In this document: positions 17,825 through 26,735 of the stretch, piece after piece
Layout of the letters: each line of letters begins with the position of its first letter
Position numbering within the stretch: position 1 is the stretch's first letter
Assembly (NCBI GenBank): GCA_944381335.1
Contig: CALWKT010000050.1
Coordinates: forward strand, 1-32,109
Reading direction: 5' to 3'
DNA length: 32,109 nucleotides
Source: an uncultured Christensenellaceae bacterium
GTDB lineage: Bacteria > Bacillota_A > Clostridia > Christensenellales > UBA3700
Translations under genes and position numbers: made by a program
The notes under the pieces: generated by a model
The model's input: the letters and a program-made list of their open reading frames with translations, nothing else
Told to the model about the DNA's origin: nothing
The model's database searches: none

Positions 17825-19348
17825 ATGACTACGCATGAAAAGATCAAAAAAATCGCAGACATACTTGCCGGGAACAATAAATCCGGTGCATTTTCACTGT
17901 CAAGCAGGTTTGACAAAAAGCAGATCCAGAGGCTGAGAGAGGTATACAGCGACGGTTTTGCCGACGACGAATGTCAAATGTTTGCAGAAGAGACTATTGA
18001 CGAGCTTTTCAACGTTGCCGTCAGCGCGATCAACAACGGCTTTGACGCTGAAACCTGCAACGCGATAAACGGACTTATGAATTGTGTGGTCGCCATGACG
18101 GGAAGCAAGGCATATAAGAAACTCAAGGAGTACAGAAAGGAGCGGAAGGAGATATTGTCAAGAGTAAGGATATCCGAGCCGGACGACAGGATCAAAAGAC
18201 ACGTTTACGGCTATGTGGACACGTCAGTCGAATACATAGACATTCAGCTTGAGACGTGGAAAAGCGATTCACATACGGGCAGGTACTACGTCGCGGCAAA
18301 AGAAAAATTACTTGAGATCAGAAGGCTTACCGAACAAGCGCTTGATTACAACACAAAAAGCGCGGCGTCTTACGCAGGCAAGATCAATGCAGTCATAATC
18401 AAATGGCGCAAAAAGGTGGATCAGGGCACGTGTGAGCCCGAAGACGTCAGGATGCTGGACGAAGCGCTCGACGCCGCCAGAGAATGGAACGATCACGTCA
18501 AGCATGACAAGGTCGCAACCGATAAAGAAATATCGACTTATTCCGGCGTGGACACTATGGCTGCCGTAATAGAGGTGAGAAAACTGCGGGAATCCGTAGA
18601 AGTTTACCGCGAAAATCTCGCAAAGAGAGAAGCCGATATTGCCGAGTTAGGAAGAAAAGCCGACGAACTTTACGACAAAAGAACGGAAAAGGAAAAAGAG
18701 ATAAACGAGTGCGAGGAACAGATCAGAAAGGTCGTTTCCAAGCTCGAAAACGGAAGGATCAGCAATAGCGAAGCGAATTCCGAAGTGGGAAGACTGACCA
18801 GAAAGATAGACAGCCTTAAAAAGGGTATCGAAAAGCTGGATGAAGACAGAAAAAAACTCGAGAGGAGAATGGACGCGAAAAAGCGCAGACTCTGGCTTCT
18901 CGAGACCGTCATCGAAAAATACGAAGAAAATCAGGGCGTGCCCGAACTTCTGCTAAGATGTATGAGCGTGCAGACCTTTGATATCGGACTCGTGCTCAGG
19001 GTCGTGGACGGCACCGCCGACGCAAACGTCGTCGAACTTGTCGAAAATACCATGATGAAATTCAAAGCGCTCGACCTCACCGTGGCAGGAAGAGAAAAAG
19101 CCGTTGAGGAATTTGTCAGCGATATGAAGGAAGATGAAAAGGAGATCGAAGGAATCATCCAGGGCGAAAGTCAGCAGGAGACCACAGGCAAACAGGAGGA
19201 AGAGATCGATTATATAGAACTTGCCCGCAAGAGAGGCATCGTCAAAGGAGAAAAGATCGACGAGGTCCGCGATGACGAAGAAGAGGAGGAACAAGAGGAA
19301 TCTCGCGAAAGGGTTCACGCAAGACCGTTCGGAGAAAGGGAACGCTGA
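17825..19348 (+). CDS. Coiled-coil protein, paralogue B
   Basis: A 507-residue protein, full-length paralogue of the preceding gene product. It keeps the same order: N-terminal helical domain, KINAVIIKWRKKVDQG core, coiled coil about 255-370, RRLWLLETVIEKYEENQ, then FDIGLVLRVVDG and LDLTVAGRE. The acidic tail is longer in glutamate and carries the same two motifs, DYIELARKRGIVK at 462-474 and HARPF at 498-502. AAAGGAG precedes the ATG. Keeping both copies side by side suggests they form a hetero-oligomer. Function unknown. Confidence 0.82.
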   Translation: MTTHEKIKKIADILAGNNKSGAFSLSSRFDKKQIQRLREVYSDGFADDECQMFAEETIDELFNVAVSAINNGFDAETCNAINGLMNCVVAMTGSKAYKKLKEYRKERKEILSRVRISEPDDRIKRHVYGYVDTSVEYIDIQLETWKSDSHTGRYYVAAKEKLLEIRRLTEQALDYNTKSAASYAGKINAVIIKWRKKVDQGTCEPEDVRMLDEALDAAREWNDHVKHDKVATDKEISTYSGVDTMAAVIEVRKLRESVEVYRENLAKREADIAELGRKADELYDKRTEKEKEINECEEQIRKVVSKLENGRISNSEANSEVGRLTRKIDSLKKGIEKLDEDRKKLERRMDAKKRRLWLLETVIEKYEENQGVPELLLRCMSVQTFDIGLVLRVVDGTADANVVELVENTMMKFKALDLTVAGREKAVEEFVSDMKEDEKEIEGIIQGESQQETTGKQEEEIDYIELARKRGIVKGEKIDEVRDDEEEEEQEESRERVHARPFGERER

Positions 19349-19362
19349 TAAAGGAGTAATAT

Positions 19363-21315
19363 ATGATAAGAGACGACATAGCAAAAGCAAACGGTATATT
19401 TTACGCAAGCACGGACGTTTCCGAACTTGGCGAAGCGACGAAATTGCTGGTAAAGCTGATGCAGAACCCCGTCATAGACGAGGGCAACAGCATGGACTGC
19501 GACGCGCTGTTGATAAAGATATCTCTCAAAAGGGCGAGCATACTTTATTTTCTCGAAGGCTACTGTGACGACGATTATAAAAAGCTGACCGAGTATGCGG
19601 ATTACGCGCGCACCTATTCACAGGAGCAAGGATATAATAAATCAGGAGAACTGGCTGAAAAAGTCAAATCTGCGGCGGATTTCGTAAACGCGATAATGTT
19701 CGACGCCGCTCATCTGCGCGATACGATCAGGAACGACAGGGACGAGTGCATCGCTTCCACCGTTGAGGAATGCGACGCGGTAGTCAAGGCTTTTGCGGAA
19801 AAGATAGACAAGGCGAAAGAAGCTGATTTCGATCCGCTTTTCGGAGAGGGAGTGAAGTTCCCTTCCGTAAAGGAGACGATGCTCAAAGATCTGAACGACG
19901 AGTACGATTTCGCGCGCGTAAATTACGAAAAGATGAAGAATGCCGACGTTGAAAGGCTTTTCAGGGAGGTTTCCTCTCAGCCCGACGCCGTGATTTCTTC
20001 TTACAATTACAATCCCAAATGCCTGGTCGACTCAACGAAGGCGAACACGCTGACGCTGTGCACTCCGTTGCCTGCGGAAGCGGAATTTTTCGCGATTTCC
20101 AACTGCAAGGCAAGAGACCGCGAGCTGTGCGTGATAAATGCTGCGTCGCTTTCTTCGTGCTCGGCGACAAGGGTGGAAAAACTCTTTGCGCTGATTGCGT
20201 CAAAAGGTAAAGACGTCCTGATCAAAGGGCTCAGCAGATACGAAAGAGACAACAAGGATACCGTTCTGAAAGAGGCGGTGAAGCTTGGCAAGAAGGGCGT
20301 TAAAGTATTTATAATAGACACGGACGCCAAAAAAAGTCTTTACAATAAAATGCTGGAACTTGCGAATGGAGAAGAGGGACTCAGCTCGCTGGACGTAAGC
20401 TTCATGTTCATATCGTTGCCGGAAAGTTCGCTTCTCAAAGAGGAAATGTTCAAAAGAGGGATGCTCGGAGAGGATTATACGCTTTTCGCCGAAATAAAGG
20501 ACTCCATCGTTTTTGCAGGTTTTGTCGGCGTAAACAAGGCGTTCAACGCTTTCGTTACGGGCAGAGACTGGCAGTCGGTGCTGAACGCGGAATCCGATCT
20601 CAACAGAACGGCGGCGCTCGCTTTTCTGAGAGATCTTCCTTCGCAGTTTCCTTTGCTGGACAGCGGCTGGGGCAATTTTGAGGAATTTATAGACAGGTCA
20701 AAGGTCAAAAGCAAAAAGGACTTCAACTACGACGAACTGAGAGGGATAAATCCCGAAAACATCAGGACTATCCTCGAAGGAGATTTTACCCTTTATCAGA
20801 AATGCGGAATGGTGGCAAAATATTCCGTATTGCACGGCAACGACATAAACGTCTGGGCGCCTTTGCCTGACGAAGAGAAGACGGAAAGACTCACCGATGC
20901 GGTCAATCTTCTGTATTTTCTGCTCGAACTTGAGAACGTGCCCGAGGTCAAGTACGAAAAATTGCCCGAAGGCATTGCCGGTCTGTGTTGCGACGGCGGA
21001 AAAGTGATCAAGTTCAGCAACAAACATTGCAACGATCCCGGGTTTGTCATCGAAGTCATCTGTCACGAGTGTCACCACAGCCTTCAGCACGAAGCCGTAG
21101 ACGGTCCTTGGAAAGAATGGTACTGGACAGAGCTTGGAATTACCAAAGGAAGGCTTGACGGATGGAGAGAAAACATGAAAAGCGGAATGTATCTGGATAT
21201 CAAGGACGGGCTGAACGCTTACAGAGTACAGGTCATTGAGTGCGAAGCGAGAGCGTTCGCGATAGACTGCGTAAGCCATGCGGACGAAGTGTGGAGCAAG
21301 GTCAAATTCATTTAA
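19363..21315 (+). CDS. Putative HExxH zinc metalloprotease-like protein
   Basis: A 650-residue protein. The C-terminal part contains EVICHECHHSLQHEA, an HExxH zinc-binding motif with His568, Glu569 and His572, and 60 residues later ECEARAFAID with Glu626/Glu628 as possible third ligand. This layout fits gluzincin-type peptidases, but I cannot assign a family. Residues 1-200 are helical; residues about 225-400 look like an alpha/beta domain (KDVLIKGLSRYE, KVFIIDTD), reminiscent of, but not identified as, a Rossmann-like or PLD-like fold. There is no signal peptide, so the protein would be cytosolic. AAAGGAG precedes the ATG; the next gene starts 16 bases after the stop. A role cleaving a partner in the same operon is possible but unproven. 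Confidence 0.75.
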   Translation: MIRDDIAKANGIFYASTDVSELGEATKLLVKLMQNPVIDEGNSMDCDALLIKISLKRASILYFLEGYCDDDYKKLTEYADYARTYSQEQGYNKSGELAEKVKSAADFVNAIMFDAAHLRDTIRNDRDECIASTVEECDAVVKAFAEKIDKAKEADFDPLFGEGVKFPSVKETMLKDLNDEYDFARVNYEKMKNADVERLFREVSSQPDAVISSYNYNPKCLVDSTKANTLTLCTPLPAEAEFFAISNCKARDRELCVINAASLSSCSATRVEKLFALIASKGKDVLIKGLSRYERDNKDTVLKEAVKLGKKGVKVFIIDTDAKKSLYNKMLELANGEEGLSSLDVSFMFISLPESSLLKEEMFKRGMLGEDYTLFAEIKDSIVFAGFVGVNKAFNAFVTGRDWQSVLNAESDLNRTAALAFLRDLPSQFPLLDSGWGNFEEFIDRSKVKSKKDFNYDELRGINPENIRTILEGDFTLYQKCGMVAKYSVLHGNDINVWAPLPDEEKTERLTDAVNLLYFLLELENVPEVKYEKLPEGIAGLCCDGGKVIKFSNKHCNDPGFVIEVICHECHHSLQHEAVDGPWKEWYWTELGITKGRLDGWRENMKSGMYLDIKDGLNAYRVQVIECEARAFAIDCVSHADEVWSKVKFI

Positions 21316-21331
21316 GATAAAGGAGAGGAGT

Positions 21332-24300
21332 ATGATAGATTTCATTGAAGATTACGTCAACGAGCTGCTTCATTGCGAAGAGACGACCAAGAACAAGCTC
21401 GTGGATCTGGAAGCCGGAGACAAGTCCAAGACCGTATATCTGTCCTGCAAGAACAGAGAGCAGACGTGCGCCGAGATGGTCCAGATCATTTCCGAAAGGA
21501 CGGGGCTTATGGGCAACACCGTTCTCAGAGGAAGCGCGAAGCTCAAAAACAACGAACAGATCATAGGTCACGGACTGAATGTGTTCGACTGGGTATCTGC
21601 AGATGGTTCTCACGATTCAGGAAAGCTCCACGAGATGATCGAGGCGGTTTACAAGGATCTGTCCACCAAGGGCAATAATCCGCTTTTCCTCAGCGTGGGT
21701 ACGATAAACTGGGATATCCCGGTCACGAAAGACGAGATCAAGAAGGTCAGGACTCCCATCCTGATCTACCCCATCAGACTGGTCAGAACGGGCGACACCA
21801 GCCCCGTATCCATTGAATTCGTCGCCGACGACGCATATTTCAACCCTTGTCTCGATTTCATGCTGAGACAGGTTCTGGGCGAAAAGGTGGCAGACGATTT
21901 CCCGCATCCGTCCGGAGACGTGGACGAACCCGTCAATCCCACGGACGCGGCGATACTCAACGGCGGATATTTCTACGATGTCGAGGAGTACGTCAAGAAG
22001 TGCCGCAATTTCAACGCGAATTTCGAGTTTGACAAAAACGCAGTCGCCATTTCGCAATACAAACACGAAGACATATGTATGTATTACGATATCAAGCGCA
22101 ACAGAGACAAAATCGTTTCTCATCCGCTTGTGAACAGGATGTTCAAGAAGAACACCGGCACTCCGGCGATAGCCAGATTGACAAAGGAGCCCACTTTCAT
22201 ACTCGAGACGGACAGCGTTCAGGAAGGCATAATCCGCAGGGTCGTGAACGGAGATTCTCTGATAATCAAGGGACCCCCGGGCACAGGTAAGACGCTGACC
22301 ATCGCCAATATGATAGCTTCGCTTATGGCTGAAGGCAAGAAAGTCCTGCTGATGTCGGCAAAGACGTCTGCGCTGGGCGAAGTGTACGCGAAGTTGCCCG
22401 ACGCGCTCAGAAAGTTTGCGCTGCTTCTCAGCTACGAAACCGAAAGTCAGGCGGCGAAGGTCAATCCTTCAGAGATAAAGAAGAACATGCGTTCACTGAT
22501 CGACGGCAAGAAGAAGTATTCTTACAATACCAAGGCAGACGACGAGATGACGGACGGCATAAGGGACAAGAGCGCCGCGATCACCGCGCTTTCGGCATAC
22601 GTGACGGACACTTTCGACAACGACATGCTTGAGTCGTCCTATTACGACGCGCTCGACGTATATTGCAAAAACCTCGGAATTGCAGAAAGAGACTTTGCGC
22701 CGCTTGACAAGATAAGCTCGCTCAGCAGGGACAAGTACCTGTCTCTCGTTGCGCTCGTAAAGGAGACTGAAGCTTTCCTTGACACCCTGACGGCAAAAGA
22801 TACTCACGCCGCAGGGCTCAACCCGTGGTTCAATATGGAACCGGGTTGCAACGCCGACGAGGCGTTCGAAGCGTACAAGCGCATCGCCGTGATCGCACAG
22901 AGCCTTCTGGACGATATGCGCGGCGTTACCGGAGAGATAGACGGAGGAAAACTCAGGCTGGGCACCTTTGCGACGATAGCAAGAGGAGGCGTGGACGAAA
23001 ACATCGTGATAAAGATCGCCGCAGATAAAAAGACGGCGGATTTCAGAGACGAACTCAACGAAAAAGCGTTGGAATACCTCAAAGCATGCGAACTGCCGCG
23101 TCTCAGGACGGACGTTGCGTTGTCAGAAGAAAAGGCGGCGGAATTCCATCTGAAGCTTGCGTCCGTAAAGGCGGATAAAGGACTTTCTTCGGCAGACGTG
23201 CGCAAGGTGTGTTCCAAGGCGGATCTGTTCAGAAGAGCGGACGGGAACAACCTCAGCGACGAGGATTACGCAAGCATTGAAAAGCTGTCGGCTGAAATAA
23301 CCGGGCTTGAAGAGAAGAGATCGGCATTGCTTACCGCCGCGTACAGAGTGCTTCCGCACGACATGACGGCAGAGCAGAGAGAGTGCTGTCTCCAGGCTTA
23401 TAAAGAGCTTGCCGAGTACGAAAACACCCCGGCGGAGAAACCCGGAACTTTTGATTTCGGCGGCAAGAAATATTATAAGAGCGTGAAGGCGATCAGCTAC
23501 ATAGAGGACGCGACGTTCAAGGATATCGTCGCCGCAGTGGGCAACCTGAGCAAAGCGCAGGAAAAAGAGACGGAAATAAACAAGATATACAACCGTCTTA
23601 CGGCAGTGTTCATGCGCAAGGAGGAGCGCGAAAACCTCGAAGCGATCGTGGAGATCGCACGCATGGCAAAGCGCGCCGGACGTTCCGTACCCGAATACGT
23701 CGAGCAGGCGAAACAGCTTGAAGTCATACTCGCCGAAGTCAGAACCGAACTCAACGTGGACGGCGATTTCAATATCGGAGAGCTTCTCAACACGCTGGCT
23801 GTTTCCGCTCAGGCGAAAATTCTCAAGTCCGTGATAAAGAGAATGTTCACCGGCGCAGGACTGAACGCAGAGCCGGACGGATACGATCTGACGACGCTTG
23901 CCCGCGCAATGTATGCGGCGTGCGACATTTCGGCTTGCAATATCGGGCAGATAGAGACGGTTGCCGCGGTTGTGGGCAAGATGGGAATGCTTGGCAAAGG
24001 GTTTGTTGAAAAAGTGAAGAAGTGGCAGGACGCGATCTGCGAATTTGCCGTGAAATATTTCACCAGTTCGTTCAGCGCTGACCCCGCCGGAGTGAACGCC
24101 AGCGGGCTTTCCGTGTTTATAGCGGAAGCGCCTGACAGAAATTCCATCGCGGCGGTAAACGGCATAAGGAACAAGATCAGGGAAAGCGAAAGGATACTTT
24201 CTCTCAAGGATTTCGTTGAACCGTTCATGTTTGACAAAGAACGCAGAGAAGGTAAGTCTCTCGTCGAGATATTCGAGCATCGCTTTTACGCGGAACTGCT

Positions 24301-25861
24301 CAGATTCAAAAAGAGCAGAATGGGCGATCGCCGCAACAATGTCGGAGGCAACGTCGTGTTTAATCTCAAAAAACTCGAGAATGCCGAAAACAAGATCCGC
24401 AGGGCAAACATTGCAAGGATCGAGCAGGGATGCATGGCGCGAATCAACCCTGAAAGCGATATGTACGCTTTCCTCGCCCAGGAGAGAGTCACAGGAACGC
24501 TCAGAAAGTTGTTCAAGGACCACGGAGACGCGATCCTTTCGCTCAAGCGTTGCGTGATCCTGTCTCCGTCTACGATAAGCCTTCTGTTCAGACCCGAGAT
24601 CTACGAGAATTTCGACACCGTTATCATAGACGAGGCAAGCCAGCTCAAGCCCGTTGAGATAATTCCCGCGATGTTCAGATCGAAACAGTGCGTCATAGTC
24701 GGCGACGAGTGGCAGATGCCGCCTATAACTCATTTCAAGCCCACGATGGAAAAGAGGGTCAGAACTGAGGACGGCACTGAAGAAGTATTGCTTGAACCCG
24801 ACAAATCCGCGCTTTCTCTCGCGCTTGAGAACGAGGCGTTCGCGGCAGAGGAACTCAAGTGCCATTACCGCAGTAAGACAGAATCGCTGATCGCGTTCTC
24901 ACGCGACTATTTCTACGAATATATGCGCACCTTCCCGGCGCCTGTGCCCAAAGCGGACGGTCTCGGATTCACGGATATATTCATCGACGGCGCGACCTGT
25001 TCGGGTGGAAAGAACGAAAAGGAGGCGCAAGAGGTGGTCAATCAGCTCAAGCTGCACTTCGAGAAGTATTTTGACAGGGAAACCGGCAAGCTTTCGCGTT
25101 CGGTCGGCGTGGTCGCGTTCGGTCAGTCGCAGATAGACTGCATACAGCGCATGGTCGTCAAGGACAGCGAACTGAGCGGAATGATGGGAAGGGCGCTCGA
25201 GAACTTCGACGACGTGCCCGAAAAACTCATCTTCTTCAAGACGATAGAGACCGTGCAGGGTCAGGAAATAGCGCATCTGATACTTTCTGTCACGTACGGA
25301 AGAAGCGAAAAGGGAGAACTGAGGCAGCATTTCGGTCAGCTCAACCGCGACAAGCTCGGCAGATGTATCTTCAACGTCTCGGTCACCCGCGCTCAGTACG
25401 AGATAACGGTCATCCACTCAATACGCGCGTCCGAAATAGACAACGAACATATCGATTACATCAAGAAGTATCTGGAGATATCGTCCAGATTCTCCAAGGA
25501 CGGCAAGGAACAGTTCGTCAGTATTCAGCCCAAGGACGGCTTTATCAGGAGCGTGGGAGAATTCATTGCTTCGCTGGGCATATCCCCCGAACGTATCGTC
25601 TACGATTACGGCGTGACGAAAGGCTCGGTCAAGATCCCGGTGGCGGTGCTTTCTGAAGATCTCACTGAGGCAAAAGTGGGCATCTGGTGCGAAAAAGCGC
25701 TGGGCAAGGACAACAACTACATTGATTACAACATGCGTTATTACGGCAACCTGGTCGCAAGAGGCTGGAAGCTTTGCCGAGTATACGCTCACGATTGGAT
25801 AGACAATGCACAGGCTGAGAGGAATCAGCTCAGATCTTTCGTGCTTTCCAATCTGGTATAA
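21332..25861 (+). CDS. Large SF1 (DNA2/UPF1-like) helicase with degenerate nuclease tail
   Basis: A 1509-residue superfamily 1 helicase. The N-terminal 100 residues (NKLVDLEAGDKSKTVYLS) resemble the DUF4011-type start of conflict-system helicases. Walker A GPPGTGKT is at 314-321; a roughly 780-residue helical insert separates it from motif II DEAS at 1100-1103; then GDEWQMPP, TVQGQE at 1307-1312 and VSVTRAQ near 1350. The last 110 residues match the Vsr-like (MTES_1575-type) nuclease fold seen at the end of this helicase class (VGEFIASLG, VAVLSEDL, ARGWKLCRVYAHDWI), but the usual ID and IECDG positions read IP and IWCEK, so catalysis is probably lost. Start at 21332 follows AAAGGAGAGGAG; an upstream in-frame ATG at 21278 lies inside the previous gene. 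Its unusually large insert may bind partners. Confidence 0.9.
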   Translation: MIDFIEDYVNELLHCEETTKNKLVDLEAGDKSKTVYLSCKNREQTCAEMVQIISERTGLMGNTVLRGSAKLKNNEQIIGHGLNVFDWVSADGSHDSGKLHEMIEAVYKDLSTKGNNPLFLSVGTINWDIPVTKDEIKKVRTPILIYPIRLVRTGDTSPVSIEFVADDAYFNPCLDFMLRQVLGEKVADDFPHPSGDVDEPVNPTDAAILNGGYFYDVEEYVKKCRNFNANFEFDKNAVAISQYKHEDICMYYDIKRNRDKIVSHPLVNRMFKKNTGTPAIARLTKEPTFILETDSVQEGIIRRVVNGDSLIIKGPPGTGKTLTIANMIASLMAEGKKVLLMSAKTSALGEVYAKLPDALRKFALLLSYETESQAAKVNPSEIKKNMRSLIDGKKKYSYNTKADDEMTDGIRDKSAAITALSAYVTDTFDNDMLESSYYDALDVYCKNLGIAERDFAPLDKISSLSRDKYLSLVALVKETEAFLDTLTAKDTHAAGLNPWFNMEPGCNADEAFEAYKRIAVIAQSLLDDMRGVTGEIDGGKLRLGTFATIARGGVDENIVIKIAADKKTADFRDELNEKALEYLKACELPRLRTDVALSEEKAAEFHLKLASVKADKGLSSADVRKVCSKADLFRRADGNNLSDEDYASIEKLSAEITGLEEKRSALLTAAYRVLPHDMTAEQRECCLQAYKELAEYENTPAEKPGTFDFGGKKYYKSVKAISYIEDATFKDIVAAVGNLSKAQEKETEINKIYNRLTAVFMRKEERENLEAIVEIARMAKRAGRSVPEYVEQAKQLEVILAEVRTELNVDGDFNIGELLNTLAVSAQAKILKSVIKRMFTGAGLNAEPDGYDLTTLARAMYAACDISACNIGQIETVAAVVGKMGMLGKGFVEKVKKWQDAICEFAVKYFTSSFSADPAGVNASGLSVFIAEAPDRNSIAAVNGIRNKIRESERILSLKDFVEPFMFDKERREGKSLVEIFEHRFYAELLRFKKSRMGDRRNNVGGNVVFNLKKLENAENKIRRANIARIEQGCMARINPESDMYAFLAQERVTGTLRKLFKDHGDAILSLKRCVILSPSTISLLFRPEIYENFDTVIIDEASQLKPVEIIPAMFRSKQCVIVGDEWQMPPITHFKPTMEKRVRTEDGTEEVLLEPDKSALSLALENEAFAAEELKCHYRSKTESLIAFSRDYFYEYMRTFPAPVPKADGLGFTDIFIDGATCSGGKNEKEAQEVVNQLKLHFEKYFDRETGKLSRSVGVVAFGQSQIDCIQRMVVKDSELSGMMGRALENFDDVPEKLIFFKTIETVQGQEIAHLILSVTYGRSEKGELRQHFGQLNRDKLGRCIFNVSVTRAQYEITVIHSIRASEIDNEHIDYIKKYLEISSRFSKDGKEQFVSIQPKDGFIRSVGEFIASLGISPERIVYDYGVTKGSVKIPVAVLSEDLTEAKVGIWCEKALGKDNNYIDYNMRYYGNLVARGWKLCRVYAHDWIDNAQAERNQLRSFVLSNLV

Positions 25862-25871
25862 CCGGTATTTG

Positions 25872-25900
25872 TTGACAAAAAACGACGGCGATATTATACT
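25872..25900 (+). promoter_or_regulatory. Near-consensus sigma-A promoter inside the cluster
   Basis: A perfect TTGACA (25872-25877), a 17-base spacer and TATACT (25895-25900, one mismatch to TATAAT). It lies in a 122-base gap, far longer than the neighbouring 14-21-base gaps, and leaves a leader of about 75 bases before the ATG at 25984. It should give strong, separate expression of the three-gene AAA module. No terminator precedes it, so read-through from the upstream genes probably also occurs. Confidence 0.85.
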
Positions 25901-25983
25901 GAATATTGGTTCTTATATACGGACGGATATGTTTCCGGGTCCCGTAATGAAATAAAACACTGAGAAAAGCAAAAGGAGTTACT

Positions 25984-26715
25984 ATGCCCGAGGAAAGAGA
26001 ACGCACATACGGAGACGATCTTGATGAAAGCGCAATAAAGGAAGTTGAAAATCAACAGCTGAAGAGAAAAGTCAAAAAGCAGAAAGCGGCTCTCGACAGC
26101 AGGATCGAAAAGCTTAAAAAGATGGCGCAGGATCAGATCAGAATTTACGGTATTGACAGCGACAATGTTCAGTTCACGCTCGATATACTTGAAAGCGTGA
26201 TGCAGATGCGCGAGATGATCGAGACGGTTGAGGCGTTCGGCGTGGCACTGGAGTGCCTGGGAGAACTGACGGGTGCCGTAGACATGATGTTCGGCATGAA
26301 CGAGACTGCGATGCAGGCTTTGCAAGGAAAAAAAATCAAGGCCGGCTTTTTCGCAAGACTGAAGCGCAGGATCGAGATCCGCAGACAGGCTCAGGCGATC
26401 GAGGACAAGCTGACGGACGCTTTCTACATCATGGAAGAATACAGAGACATATTTGCCAATCTGAGCGGCGCGTTGAGGAACATCGTGAGGAGAAAGAGAA
26501 CGAGCTTCGGCAGGAAGAGAAAAAAATCCGGTGAAGACAACAATGACAGAGCAAGGAGACTCATACTCGCGGATATCGAGAAAGACAGGGCGGCAGGAAG
26601 CGGCGGAAATTCCGGCGAGGCAGGAAGCGGCGTTTCAGGCGCTTCAGAAGGCAGCAGCAGTTCCGGCAACGGCGGTTCAGGCGGTTCCGGCGGCAACTCG
26701 ATATACGATCTGTAA
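25984..26715 (+). CDS. Small basic helical protein, paralogue A (ESCRT-III-like layout?)
   Basis: A 243-residue, mostly helical, lysine/arginine-rich protein with no membrane segment. Residues about 20-60 form a charged coiled coil, 60-110 two amphipathic helices (DNVQFTLDILES, MIETVEAFGVALECLGEL), 118-170 basic helices (FFARLKRRIEIRRQAQ), then a basic patch. A motif RARRLILADIEKD lies at 189-201, followed by a glycine/serine-rich tail ending in IYDL. The order of helices, basic face and flexible tail with a short terminal motif recalls ESCRT-III/CdvB proteins; sequence similarity is too weak to claim homology. AAAAGGAG precedes the ATG, and the gene is first behind the strong internal promoter. 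The next gene is its paralogue. Confidence 0.72.
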   Translation: MPEERERTYGDDLDESAIKEVENQQLKRKVKKQKAALDSRIEKLKKMAQDQIRIYGIDSDNVQFTLDILESVMQMREMIETVEAFGVALECLGELTGAVDMMFGMNETAMQALQGKKIKAGFFARLKRRIEIRRQAQAIEDKLTDAFYIMEEYRDIFANLSGALRNIVRRKRTSFGRKRKKSGEDNNDRARRLILADIEKDRAAGSGGNSGEAGSGVSGASEGSSSSGNGGSGGSGGNSIYDL

Positions 26716-26735
26716 TATAAAAAAGGAGAAGAATT

